Positions 1 to 7,816 of a DNA stretch of 40,296 nucleotides are shown piece by piece. This DNA comes from Rhodospirillaceae bacterium (GTDB lineage: Bacteria > Pseudomonadota > Alphaproteobacteria > Rhodospirillales > Casp-alpha2), in assembly GCA_018665815.1 (NCBI GenBank), contig JABJBP010000114.1, positions 1 through 40,296 on the forward strand. Direction: 5' to 3'. The notes beneath the pieces are model-generated. The model was not told the DNA's origin. It did not search any database and was given only the letters and a program-made list of their open reading frames with translations. Numbering within the stretch: the stretch's first letter is position 1; the number at the start of each line of letters is the position of its first letter. Both the position numbers and the translations under genes were made by a program.

Positions 1-42
1 AAGACGGAAATAGACGTCCGGTTCAAACAGCATGAGACGCAT
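1..42 (-). CDS. 5' end of an unknown gene, cut by the window edge
   Basis: An ATG on the minus strand ending at base 42 opens 14 codons (MRLMLFEPDVYFRL) that run off the left edge with codon choice like the neighbouring genes. It would lie 9 bases downstream of the aldo/keto reductase stop, with a weak GTAGG stretch as ribosome binding site, so it could be the next gene of the same operon. A second in-frame ATG at 33 is an alternative start. Nothing about function can be read from so short a piece. Confidence 0.35.
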   Translation of the reverse strand, partial: MRLMLFEPDVYFRL

Positions 43-51
43 AGCGGCGGC

Positions 52-981
52 CTACAGGTCTTTCACGTAGGCGGCCATCCGCGCCCGCGTTTTCATATCC
101 GGAAGCGGGCCGCGCCCGACGTTCATGTTTTCGTGCATATGATCGACACGGGACGTCGCGGGAATGGCACAGGTCACCGCCGGGTGCGAGACGATAAACT
201 TCAGCGAAAACTGTGCCCAACTGGTGCAGGCAATATCCGCCGCCCACGGGGGCAACGGCTTGCCCTGGAAACGATCAAGCAGTGATCCGCGTTGAAATGG
301 CCGGTTGATGATCACGGCGATCCCCTTATCGGCGGCCAGCCCAAGCAACCGGGCTTCGGGGTCACGGTCTTCGACATTGTAGGTGAATTGCACGAAGTCG
401 ATAGCTTGCGTGGCCATGATCTTGGCCATTTCCTCATGTCGGCTGCCATGCGACGTGGTGATCCCGACATAGCGCAAGCGGCCCTCCGACTTCATCGCCT
501 GCAGGGTGTCCAGATGACCTTCCCAATTGACCAGGTTATGGACCTGAAACAGATCAAACTTGTCTTCACCCCTCAATTCCTGCGACGCCTTGATCTGTTT
601 GGCGCCATGCCATTTCAACGGCGTCCAGACCTTGGTCGCCGAAAACATGGGGGAGTTCGCCCCCAACTGTTTCAGGCAATAGCCGATGACCTCTTCGGCG
701 GAACCGTACATGGGCGACGAATCAATCATCCCGCCGCCAGCCTGAAAAAAGGCGCGGAAAACATCTACGCAGCGCGCACGGAGTTGCATGTCGTCGCCGA
801 CGTTGAACGTCACCCAGGTGCCCATGCCGATGACCGGCAATCTCTCGCCGCTGGACGGAATGGGGCGGGTCATCATGGCCGGTGCGGCGGCGGGCGATCC
901 CGGCACCAGCCCGGCGGCGCCAACCGCCACAGCGGACGCCAATAAATGGCGGCGGCTCAATCCCGATTTGAATTTCGGCAT
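52..981 (-). CDS. Tat-exported aldo/keto reductase
   Basis: A 309-aa NAD(P)H-dependent oxidoreductase of the aldo/keto reductase superfamily. The N-terminus is a twin-arginine signal (SRRHLLAS, a hydrophobic Ala/Val/Gly stretch, then Ala-rich cleavage region near residue 33), so the folded, cofactor-loaded enzyme is probably sent to the periplasm. The AKR tetrad is visible: Asp and Tyr in DSSPMYG, Lys in SATKVW and His in FQVHNL. The start at 981 is chosen because the Tat signal begins there; the open frame extends upstream to 1143 without signal character. The gene is divergent from the cation exporter. Substrate is unknown. Periplasmic AKRs are uncommon because NAD(P)H is scarce there; a tightly bound cofactor or another electron donor would be needed. 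Confidence 0.85.
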   Translation of the reverse strand: MPKFKSGLSRRHLLASAVAVGAAGLVPGSPAAAPAMMTRPIPSSGERLPVIGMGTWVTFNVGDDMQLRARCVDVFRAFFQAGGGMIDSSPMYGSAEEVIGYCLKQLGANSPMFSATKVWTPLKWHGAKQIKASQELRGEDKFDLFQVHNLVNWEGHLDTLQAMKSEGRLRYVGITTSHGSRHEEMAKIMATQAIDFVQFTYNVEDRDPEARLLGLAADKGIAVIINRPFQRGSLLDRFQGKPLPPWAADIACTSWAQFSLKFIVSHPAVTCAIPATSRVDHMHENMNVGRGPLPDMKTRARMAAYVKDL

Positions 982-1075
982 GTGGTGTCTCCGTTGATAG
1001 ATTGCCAGCACGCGTCCGCTTACCCTAATGTCAGCCGGGTCAAACGACAATTGGCCAATCACACGGGAACGGCAC

Positions 1076-2023
1076 ATGGCAGGTGGCTCAACAAAGGTGG
1101 TGATTGCGGCACTGATCGGCAACGGCCTGATCGCCGTGACCAAATTCGGCGCAGCTTTCTATACGGGTTCGTCGGCGATGATGAGCGAAGCCATCCACTC
1201 GGTCGTCGATACGGGCAATCAGGGATTGATCCTCTATGGCCTGAAAAAGGCCAAAAAGCCGGCCGATGAGACGCATCCTTTCGGGTATGGGATGGAGCTC
1301 TATTTTTGGACCTTTGTCGTGGCGATTTTGATTTTCGCCGTCGGCGCCGGGGTATCGCTGTACGAAGGGATTCAAAAAATAATCCATCCGCACCCGATCG
1401 GTAACGCCTATATCAATTACATCGTGTTGGGTGCGGCGATGGTGTTCGAAGCCTTCGCCTGGTTCTTTGCCTTCAAGGAATTCAAAAGCCGCAAAGGACA
1501 TCTCAGCTATGTCAGCGCGATCCGCCAAAGCAAGGACCCGGCGCTGTTCACCGTCTTGTTCGAAGACACGGCCGCCATGCTGGGCTTGATCATCGCATTC
1601 ATCGGTATCGCGCTAGGGCAATATTTCGGCATGCCGGTCATGGATGGTGTCGCTTCGGTTGCGATCGGCGTGATCCTGGCCGTCGTCGCCGCCATGCTGG
1701 CCTACGAATGCAAAGGATTGTTGGTTGGCGAAAGTGCCCGGCGCCCGGTGGTCCGTGGCATTCGCGTCATCGCCGAGGCCCACGACGGGGTTAAGGCCGT
1801 GAACGAATTGCTGACCATGCACCTGGGGCCGGAAGATATCCTGGTCAATCTCAGTCTGGATTTCGCTGACGGTATCTCATCCGAAGACGTGGAAGCGGCG
1901 ATTTCTGACCTTGAGGCGGAGATCAAGGATTCGTACCTCGAGGTCAAACGCATTTTCATCGAAGTGCAAAGTCTGAAGGGCCACCGCGCGGCGCTCGATT
2001 CCGGCGCTAAAGCGAATACTTGA
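1076..2023 (+). CDS. cation diffusion facilitator family transporter
   Basis: A 315-aa inner-membrane protein of the CDF family, proton-driven exporters of Zn, Fe, Mn or similar divalent metals. It has about six hydrophobic segments, an HxxxD metal pair in the second (EAIHSVVDTGNQ, H41/D45), and Glu-Asp (LFEDTAAMLG, residues 163-164) where classical members carry His/Asp; from memory this places it in the SLC30A9-like branch. A soluble C-terminal domain of about 80 residues fits the dimerisation domain. Start 1076 is preferred over 1028 because the hydrophobic core begins directly after it and GGGAA lies upstream. The stop codon overlaps the palindrome that precedes the TetR gene. Confidence 0.88.
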   Translation: MAGGSTKVVIAALIGNGLIAVTKFGAAFYTGSSAMMSEAIHSVVDTGNQGLILYGLKKAKKPADETHPFGYGMELYFWTFVVAILIFAVGAGVSLYEGIQKIIHPHPIGNAYINYIVLGAAMVFEAFAWFFAFKEFKSRKGHLSYVSAIRQSKDPALFTVLFEDTAAMLGLIIAFIGIALGQYFGMPVMDGVASVAIGVILAVVAAMLAYECKGLLVGESARRPVVRGIRVIAEAHDGVKAVNELLTMHLGPEDILVNLSLDFADGISSEDVEAAISDLEAEIKDSYLEVKRIFIEVQSLKGHRAALDSGAKANT

Positions 2024-2033
2024 ATGATCATTC
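2022..2033. promoter_or_regulatory. perfect 12-bp palindrome, probable TetR operator
   Basis: GAATGATCATTC is a perfect inverted repeat lying 23 bases before the TetR start and overlapping the stop of the CDF gene. TetR-family repressors commonly bind such GATC-centred palindromes and repress themselves. A shorter palindrome, GAACGTTC at 2659-2666, sits ahead of the peroxiredoxin-like gene and could be a second site. Binding is inferred from position and symmetry only. Confidence 0.55.
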
Positions 2034-2056
2034 CATTATTTGCTATCACTTGAAGC

Positions 2057-2638
2057 ATGCCCAAGGAAAAGCAATTCGATCGCGCCGCCGTCCTGACCCA
2101 AGCCATGGAGCTTTTTTGGAAACAAGGCTTCGAGGCGACATCCATGCAGGACTTGGTCGACGCCACCGGCATAAATCGCGCCTCCATGTATGCGACTTTC
2201 GGTGACAAGCACGCTTTCTTTCTGGCCGCCGTGGATCATTACATCGCGACGGTGAGCTCGCGGCGATTGGAACGGCTCCAGCAGACGGGCTCACCGCGCT
2301 CGGCGCTTGCCGATTTTTTTGATGACCTGATCGCATTTTCATGCGGTGACGGGCGGCGCTTGGGCTGTTTGTTAACCAATGCGGCGGTGGAGATGGCGCC
2401 CAGGAACGCCGATATCGATGAACGCTTGAACATCACTTTCCTGCGCCTGGAAGATGCCTTCTACGACAATTTGCTGCGCGCTCAACAGGCCGGCGAAGTT
2501 GCCAACGGCCGCGACTTGCGCGCTGCCGCGCGATTGCTGACGGGCACCGTCCAGGGCATCCGCGTCTTGGCCCGCGCCGACAGCGATGATGGCACGCTCC
2601 GCGACATCGCCAGCGAGGCCTTAAAAGCCGTCGCTTAG
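2057..2638 (+). CDS. TetR/AcrR family transcriptional regulator
   Basis: A 193-aa repressor with the standard layout: an N-terminal helix-turn-helix (residues about 10-55, ATSMQDLVDATGINRASMY) and an all-helical ligand domain. The segment GCLLTNAAVEMAP around residue 105 matches the C-terminal type found in NemR/YcdC-like regulators, which often sense electrophiles or oxidants. It precedes the peroxiredoxin-like gene on the same strand, so that gene and itself are the likely targets. The ligand is not predictable from sequence. Confidence 0.9.
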   Translation: MPKEKQFDRAAVLTQAMELFWKQGFEATSMQDLVDATGINRASMYATFGDKHAFFLAAVDHYIATVSSRRLERLQQTGSPRSALADFFDDLIAFSCGDGRRLGCLLTNAAVEMAPRNADIDERLNITFLRLEDAFYDNLLRAQQAGEVANGRDLRAAARLLTGTVQGIRVLARADSDDGTLRDIASEALKAVA

Positions 2639-2738
2639 AAAAACATCATTGAATTTTGGAACGTTCATTTCAATTATATCGCATCGCTGGCCCTGCCGGC
2701 TCAACCCATAAGAATTTCCGATCTGGAGGATCACCCCA

Positions 2739-3341
2739 ATGACTGGCATCACCCCGCTCATTCCGCGCCAACCCGTTCCCGCCCTCGAAGTCGCCACCGT
2801 CGGCGGCGGCACCTGGAAGCTGGCTGACCAAACGCCTGAAAATTTCACCATGGTTGTCTTTTTCCGTGGCCTGCATTGCCCGATCTGCGCCGGCTACCTA
2901 CGTGACCTGCAACGCAAACTCGATGATTTCGCCGAAGCCGGTGTCACGGTCATCGCCGTTAGTCCCGATTCCGAGGCCCGCGCGACCACATCGAAAGAAG
3001 AATGGGGCCTCGACAGCCTGACCTTGGGTTATGGCCTGAGCTTGGATGACGCCCGCGCGTGGGGGCTTTATGTCTCCACCGGCCGCGGCCCGACGTCGTC
3101 TGGCATCGAAGAAACCCGCGTGTTCAGTGAACCCGGCCTGTTCATGGTGCGACCCGACGGCACACTGTACTTCGGCTCCGTGCAAACCATGCCGTTCGCG
3201 CGCCCGAGTTTCGGCGAGGTACTGAATGCGGCCAAGTTCGTGGTTGAGAAAAACTATCCGGCCCGTGGCCAAGTTGTTGATCACAACAACCCGGAAGGTT
3301 CTGCTACCGATTGGCCGTCCCCGGATTACGATCCGAAATAA
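2739..3341 (+). CDS. peroxiredoxin-like (AhpC/TSA fold) protein
   Basis: A 200-aa thioredoxin-fold protein of the peroxiredoxin-like family. The active site reads FFRGLHCPICAGYL, giving a CxxC pair (C47/C50), unlike the PxxxTxxC of typical peroxiredoxins. It probably reduces peroxides or exchanges thiols in the cytoplasm; no export signal is present. A strong GGAGG stands upstream of the ATG. Its position directly after a NemR/YcdC-like TetR gene suggests an oxidant- or electrophile-inducible unit. Confidence 0.85.
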   Translation: MTGITPLIPRQPVPALEVATVGGGTWKLADQTPENFTMVVFFRGLHCPICAGYLRDLQRKLDDFAEAGVTVIAVSPDSEARATTSKEEWGLDSLTLGYGLSLDDARAWGLYVSTGRGPTSSGIEETRVFSEPGLFMVRPDGTLYFGSVQTMPFARPSFGEVLNAAKFVVEKNYPARGQVVDHNNPEGSATDWPSPDYDPK

Positions 3342-3365
3342 TCAGCGATCAATAGTCACCAAACT

Positions 3366-3393
3366 AAAACGGCGTCGATGGCGTCGTTTTTTT
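3366..3393 (+). terminator. rho-independent terminator after the peroxiredoxin-like gene
   Basis: AAAACGGCGTC, a short loop, then GGCGTCG followed by seven T residues forms a hairpin with two or three G-T wobbles and a U tract. It ends the TetR/peroxiredoxin unit and separates it from the convergent ureohydrolase gene. Confidence 0.75.
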
Positions 3394-3414
3394 ATGGGCC
3401 CATAGCTTTTAGGT

Positions 3415-4380
3415 TTAGGCGCTTTTCCCCTGCGCATGAAAAATGTAGCCCAAGAAACTCATCAACAATTGGGCGGCCAGGAACGACGTGTTGCCGGTCT
3501 GGTCGTAATCGGGTGCGACCTCGACCAGATCGATCCCGGCGACCGGGCCTTTCGCGCAGAGACCCTGCAAAATTTCCAACACTTCATAATACAAAAACCC
3601 GCCATGGCTGGGCGTGCCGGTGCCGGGCGCGATGGAAGGGTCGAACCCATCAATATCAATGGTGCAATAATAGCGCACGCCATCAGGAACCCGCGCCAAT
3701 ACACCTTCCGCACCAAGCCTGCGGACATCGCGCACCGACAAGATATCCGAGCCCGCCGCACGAGCGGCTTCGTAGTCGGCCTTGTTGCTTGACGAAACGA
3801 AACGGATTCCAAGCTGCGTCATTCCCGTGACGTGCGCCATCTCGGATGCGCGGCGCAGCGGATTGCCGTGGCCATACATGACGCCGTGGCGTGAATCGAC
3901 GAAATCGAGATGCGCGTCGATGTGAATGAGGTGCACGGGCTCTTGGTCATCAAAGGCACGGATACACGGAATATGCACCGAATGATCGCCACCCAACACC
4001 ACCGGCAGAGCGCCGGCTTTGAGAATTTTGCGCACCCCGTACTCGATGTTCGCGTGGCTTTTGGTGGTGTCCGTGTGGATCATGTCGGCGTCGCCGATAT
4101 CGACGATGCGAATCTGATCGGCGGGCAGATAGGTTATATCGTCCTCGAAATCGTAGGCGCCGCCGTGGCCAAAAGAAAACAGCATCGAGGCCTCGCGGAT
4201 ACCGCGCGGACCAAACCGCGCCCCGGCCCGGTATTGGGTGCCCATATCAAACGGCGCGCCCAGAATCGCCGCGTCCGCGTCGATGGCATCCCAATCCAAA
4301 CACGCCGGCTGCTTGCCGAACGTGCAGTGCCCGACGAACGGCAGGTTGAGACGCCCTGTTTCATATCCGTGATCGGCCAT
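3415..4380 (-). CDS. ureohydrolase (agmatinase/arginase family)
   Basis: A 321-aa binuclear manganese hydrolase that splits a guanidino (or formimino) compound. All metal motifs are present: GGDHS (H133), IDAHLD (D155, H157, D159) and DIDGFDP (D242, D244), followed by APGTGTPSHGG and a late VEVAP Glu. The layout fits agmatinase-type SpeB proteins, but the same family includes guanidinobutyrase, guanidinopropionase and proclavaminate amidinohydrolase, so the exact substrate is open. Start 4380 (MADHGYE) has GAGG eight bases upstream; the frame extends 15 codons further without a better site. It is divergent from the CoA-transferase operon, and an inverted repeat lies between them. Confidence 0.87.
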   Translation of the reverse strand: MADHGYETGRLNLPFVGHCTFGKQPACLDWDAIDADAAILGAPFDMGTQYRAGARFGPRGIREASMLFSFGHGGAYDFEDDITYLPADQIRIVDIGDADMIHTDTTKSHANIEYGVRKILKAGALPVVLGGDHSVHIPCIRAFDDQEPVHLIHIDAHLDFVDSRHGVMYGHGNPLRRASEMAHVTGMTQLGIRFVSSSNKADYEAARAAGSDILSVRDVRRLGAEGVLARVPDGVRYYCTIDIDGFDPSIAPGTGTPSHGGFLYYEVLEILQGLCAKGPVAGIDLVEVAPDYDQTGNTSFLAAQLLMSFLGYIFHAQGKSA

Positions 4381-4445
4381 GTTTGAACCTCGTTCGGTAT
4401 TTGTCTTTTGGCATGGGACGCCCAAGCAGCGCCGCCGTCAAGTAT

Positions 4446-4472
4446 CGCGGCATTCCACACCGTGGAACCGCG
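4446..4472. promoter_or_regulatory. inverted repeat in the ureohydrolase/CoA-transferase divergent promoter
   Basis: CGCGG-ca-TTCCAC-acc-GTGGAA-CCGCG forms two perfectly complementary arms (5+6 bases) with a 2-base bulge and a 3-base loop. It lies mid-way in a 158-base divergent intergenic region, so it may be an operator for a dimeric regulator controlling both directions. The binding protein is not identifiable. Confidence 0.4.
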
Positions 4473-4538
4473 GGTTGCCGCACCGCCGCCGCCCCGATAT
4501 ACCGAAACCGCTGATCCTCGAACACAAAGGAAACCGCC

Positions 4539-5663
4539 ATGATGTTGGCCGGAGTGAAAGTCGTCGAACTGGGCCAGAATTTGGCCGGGCCTTTTGGCAC
4601 GCAGATCTTGGGCGATCTGGGCGCCGACGTGATCAAGGTGGAACGGCCCACCGGGGACGACGCCCGGGCTTGGGGGGCGCCCGTTACCGATGACACCACG
4701 ACCATGTACCAATCCCTAAACCGCAACAAAAAATCCGTGACGCTCAACTTAAAGGCCGATGAGGACATGGCGCGGATGATGGCGTTGATTGGGGACGCGG
4801 ATATCTTTCTCCACAATATGCGCCCAGGCTCACTAAAATCGCTGGGCCTGGATGCACAAACAGTCCGCGCCCAATTCCCGAAACTCATTTATTGCGATAT
4901 CGGCGCCTTCGGGCACATCGGCCCGCTCGCCGGCCAGCCGGGGTATGAGCCCTTGATGCAAGCCTACGGCGGCCTGATCAGCATCAACGGCCACCCCGAC
5001 GGACCCATGGCACGCATCGCGGTCTCATTAATCGATTTGGGCACCGGCATGTGGTCGGTCATCGGCGCGCTGGCGGCATTGCATCACCGCCACCAGAGCG
5101 GCGAAGGCTGCACCGTGAATACGTCTCTATATGAGACTGCGCTGACTTGGGGCAATTATCACATGGCCGAATACCAAGTGACGGGTAAGGTGCCGCCGCG
5201 CCAAGCATCCGGGCATCCAGCCGTTGTCCCCTACCAGGCGTTCGAGGCATCGGACGGTTTGTTCATGATCCTGGCCGGCAACGACCGCCTGTTCGCAAAA
5301 CTGGCACCGGTCCTGGGTCATCCCGAATGGGCCGATGATCCGCGTTACAAAACTAACCCGGAACGGGTCAAACATCGCGATGAGTTGATCGACGCGGTGA
5401 CCAACATCGTCGCCAAAGACACCCGCGATCATTGGGTCGAGAAATTGCGCGCCGTCGGCGTCCCGTCGGCGCCGGTCCAAACCATGCCGGAGGTTTTGGC
5501 AACGCCGCAAACGGCGGGCCTGAACATCATGCAAAATGTGCCGGGCACGGACCTCAATCTGGTCGGCCTGCCCATGTCATTCGACGGCCAGCGTCCGGCA
5601 ATGCGCACCGCGCCGCCACCGCTCGGCAGCGCGAATGCGGACGTATTCGGAGACGACACATGA
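4539..5663 (+). CDS. family III (CaiB/BaiF) CoA-transferase
   Basis: A 374-aa CoA-transferase moving CoA between carboxylic acids through an aspartyl intermediate. The N-terminal ELGQNLAGPFGTQILGDLGADVIKVE block is diagnostic and the catalytic Asp sits in SLIDLGTG (D166). AAGGAAA precedes the ATG. Its stop overlaps the enoyl-CoA hydratase start (ATGA), so they are co-translated. It most likely activates the acid that the next enzyme handles as a CoA ester; which acid is unknown. About 374 aa is normal to slightly short for the family. Confidence 0.9.
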   Translation: MMLAGVKVVELGQNLAGPFGTQILGDLGADVIKVERPTGDDARAWGAPVTDDTTTMYQSLNRNKKSVTLNLKADEDMARMMALIGDADIFLHNMRPGSLKSLGLDAQTVRAQFPKLIYCDIGAFGHIGPLAGQPGYEPLMQAYGGLISINGHPDGPMARIAVSLIDLGTGMWSVIGALAALHHRHQSGEGCTVNTSLYETALTWGNYHMAEYQVTGKVPPRQASGHPAVVPYQAFEASDGLFMILAGNDRLFAKLAPVLGHPEWADDPRYKTNPERVKHRDELIDAVTNIVAKDTRDHWVEKLRAVGVPSAPVQTMPEVLATPQTAGLNIMQNVPGTDLNLVGLPMSFDGQRPAMRTAPPPLGSANADVFGDDT

Positions 5664-6415
5664 GTTTGCTCAACATCACCACCAATGGTGCTATCCGCAC
5701 CGTCACCTTGAACCGACCGGAAAAGCGCAACGCGCTCAACCCGGAAATGATGGCTGAACTTATCGAAGCATTTAGCGCTACGCCGCCGGCGGATGAGCGG
5801 GTCACCGTGATCCGCGCCGAAGGCCCGGCCTTTTGCGCCGGGCTGCAGCTCAGCTCCGACGGGCTTCAAGAGGGCGCCGAGGAAATGGTGGTCACAATGT
5901 TCGACACCGTGCAGCGCTATCCCTTGCCCGTCGTCGCCGTCGTCCAGGGCCCAGCCATCGCGGGCGGCTGCGAACTGGCGCTGCATTGCGATTTCATCGT
6001 CGCCCTGGAACACGCGCCCTTCGCCATGCCGGTCGCCCAGATCGGCGTGACGACGGATTGGTTTCTGACCAAGAAAATCATGGAGTCCGCCGGCCTGCCC
6101 ATGGCGCGGGAATTGTTGATGCTGGGTGATCCCATCGCCGCCAGGCGCCTGCATGACTTGGGTCTCATTAGCCGCGCTGTTCCCGCTGCCGATTTAAACG
6201 AGACCGCTGAGATTCTGATCAACCGCCTGGCCGCCAACGCGCCGCTCGCCATGCGGGCCATCAAGGCGCAGTTGCTAAAGCAAGTCTCATTCTATGACGC
6301 CATCGACCACACGCAAGAAGACGCCTTGGTGGCCCAGGTCTATGCCGCTGACGATGCCGTTGAAGGGGTCGCTGCAAAGATTGAAAAACGCGCGCCCGTG
6401 TTTAAAGGAGCCTAG
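5660..6415 (+). CDS. enoyl-CoA hydratase/isomerase family protein
   Basis: A 251-aa crotonase-fold enzyme. Both oxyanion-hole segments are present (FCAGLQL near 58-64 and GPAIAGGCELAL near 98-109). The first catalytic Glu (E105 in GGCEL) is kept, but the second, normally in a P-E pair, is replaced (MPVAQIG), so it may act as an isomerase, hydrolase or one-acid crotonase rather than a standard hydratase. The start at 5660 overlaps the CoA-transferase stop by four bases. The open frame continues upstream, but only antisense of structure inside the CoA-transferase gene. Confidence 0.88.
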   Translation: MSLLNITTNGAIRTVTLNRPEKRNALNPEMMAELIEAFSATPPADERVTVIRAEGPAFCAGLQLSSDGLQEGAEEMVVTMFDTVQRYPLPVVAVVQGPAIAGGCELALHCDFIVALEHAPFAMPVAQIGVTTDWFLTKKIMESAGLPMARELLMLGDPIAARRLHDLGLISRAVPAADLNETAEILINRLAANAPLAMRAIKAQLLKQVSFYDAIDHTQEDALVAQVYAADDAVEGVAAKIEKRAPVFKGA

Positions 6416-6417
6416 CC

Positions 6418-7404
6418 ATGAACGCCACCGAACTTCACAACGACACCATCGTCATCGACGGCCTGATCATCGCCAATTGGAGCCGCGAGATATTCGAACA
6501 GATGCACCAGGGCGGCCTGACCATGGCCAATTGCACCTGCGCGGTTTGGGAAGGCACCGAACAAACGCTCGCCAACATTGCCCAATGGAAACGCTGGTTC
6601 ACGGAACACGACGACCTGATCACCCAAGTTCATTCCGTCGCCGATATTCGCCGCGCCAAATCAGAGGGCCGTGTCGGCATCACGCTCGGCTGGCAGAACA
6701 CCTATGCCATCGAAACCGATATCGATATGTTGCGCGTGTTTCGCGATTTGGGCGTGCGGTTCATGCAGCTCACCTATAACACGCAAAACCTCGTCGGCAG
6801 CGGATGCTGGGAATCGGAAGACCGGGGCTTGTCGGATTACGGCCGCGACGTTGTCGACATGATGAGTGAACTGGGGATCGTCGCCGACCTCAGCCATGTC
6901 GGCGAAAAAACCGCAGCGGATGCCATCGCGCATTCCAAAACGCCCATTTGCTTCACCCATGCCGTCCCCAAAGGATTGAAGGACAATCCGCGCAATAAGT
7001 CCGATGCCTTGATCAAAACCTGCGTCGACAATGGCGGCTTCTTCGGCTTCGCCACCTACGGCTCATTCCTGCCCTGGGGTGATGACACGACCGTGGAGAA
7101 TTGCGTCGAAGCCCTGGAATACGGCCTCGATCTGGTCGGTGAGGACGCGCTCGGGATCGGTACCGATTTCACCCAGGGCCACGACGCCGATTTCTTCACC
7201 TGGCTGAGATCAGATAAAGGCACCGGCCGCACCCTGATCACCGGCTTCCCCGGCCGCCCCAAAAACCCCAAAGGCCTCGACGGCCCCGCCGAGTATCCGA
7301 ATATGACTAACGCCATGCTAGCGCGCGGGTGGCCGGAAGACCGGGTTCGGAAGGTCATGGGCGGGAATTGGCTGGCGTATTTGGAGCGGGTTTGGGAGGC
7401 CTAA
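6418..7404 (+). CDS. M19 (membrane dipeptidase) family protein with altered metal site
   Basis: A 328-aa TIM-barrel protein of the renal-dipeptidase (M19) family. The two histidines of the family are seen (DLSH, H160; FTH, H181), as are the Arg (NPRN, R192) and the Asp in GTDF. However, the N-terminal HxD zinc pair is replaced by L16/I18 (VIDGLII), and the bridging Glu of EGG is replaced (LGWQN, G91). A classical two-zinc dipeptidase is therefore unlikely; it may use one metal or have another substrate. It follows the ECH gene by two bases with AAAGGAG upstream, so it belongs to the CoA-transferase operon. No signal peptide is seen. Confidence 0.82.
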   Translation: MNATELHNDTIVIDGLIIANWSREIFEQMHQGGLTMANCTCAVWEGTEQTLANIAQWKRWFTEHDDLITQVHSVADIRRAKSEGRVGITLGWQNTYAIETDIDMLRVFRDLGVRFMQLTYNTQNLVGSGCWESEDRGLSDYGRDVVDMMSELGIVADLSHVGEKTAADAIAHSKTPICFTHAVPKGLKDNPRNKSDALIKTCVDNGGFFGFATYGSFLPWGDDTTVENCVEALEYGLDLVGEDALGIGTDFTQGHDADFFTWLRSDKGTGRTLITGFPGRPKNPKGLDGPAEYPNMTNAMLARGWPEDRVRKVMGGNWLAYLERVWEA

Positions 7405-7423
7405 ACAGCAAATCCAGTCTCAA

Positions 7424-7456
7424 GCGCGCTGGGGATGGCCGGGTCGGCCAGCGCGC
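7424..7456 (+). terminator. strong GC hairpin after the M19 gene
   Basis: GCGCGCTGG (7424-7432) and CCAGCGCGC (7448-7456) are perfectly complementary across a 15-base loop. It lies 20 bases after the stop of the CoA-transferase operon. There is no T run, so it may be a processing or stabilising 3' hairpin, or a rho-assisted end, rather than a classical terminator. Confidence 0.45.
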
Positions 7457-7571
7457 GTCCCCCTGGCCGGGCCACTGACGCCTCAAATACTCCCGCGAAA
7501 TGGATCAGGTATGAGCGTCATTAGAACCGCCGTCATCTTGTCTACCTATAGCCCCATGGCATCCTCATGCC

Positions 7572-7805
7572 ATGATGACCACCCACAGTACCGCTATTGT
7601 CGCACCCGCTGCCGCCCACTTGCCGTTTACCCACCCCGCCGACCGGAATTCCGGCAAAACACGCTGGCTCATGGATGCCCTCGCGCCCTTCAGCGGCCAA
7701 GACGAAGTGATCAAGGAAATCCGCGAAAAAGTCTTCCCCGGCAAACGCATCAAAACCCTACAACCCGCGCCGGACGGCAGCGAGATGGCGGTGGTGGAGT
7801 GGTGA
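7572..7805 (+). CDS. small hypothetical protein (77 aa)
   Basis: An unrecognised 77-aa frame beginning ATGATG. It shows the high third-position G+C of the chromosome, in contrast with the AT-rich gene that follows, which supports real coding. The N-terminus is Ala/His-rich; the C-terminal half is charged (DEVIKEIREKVFPGKRIKTL) and likely helical. No Shine-Dalgarno stretch is visible and no domain is recognised. It could be an isolated small gene or the surviving end of a larger one. Confidence 0.45.
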   Translation: MMTTHSTAIVAPAAAHLPFTHPADRNSGKTRWLMDALAPFSGQDEVIKEIREKVFPGKRIKTLQPAPDGSEMAVVEW

Positions 7806-7816
7806 GGGTGGCGGCA

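Noticed and set aside
292-945. 217-codon plus-strand frame opposite the aldo/keto reductase
   Set aside because: Antisense shadow of a gene with intact catalytic residues; no domain on this strand.
7511-7816. Long N-terminal extension of the Sel1-type protein
   Set aside because: It overlaps the small 77-aa frame in another register, has Arg/Pro-rich shadow composition and precedes the true signal peptide.
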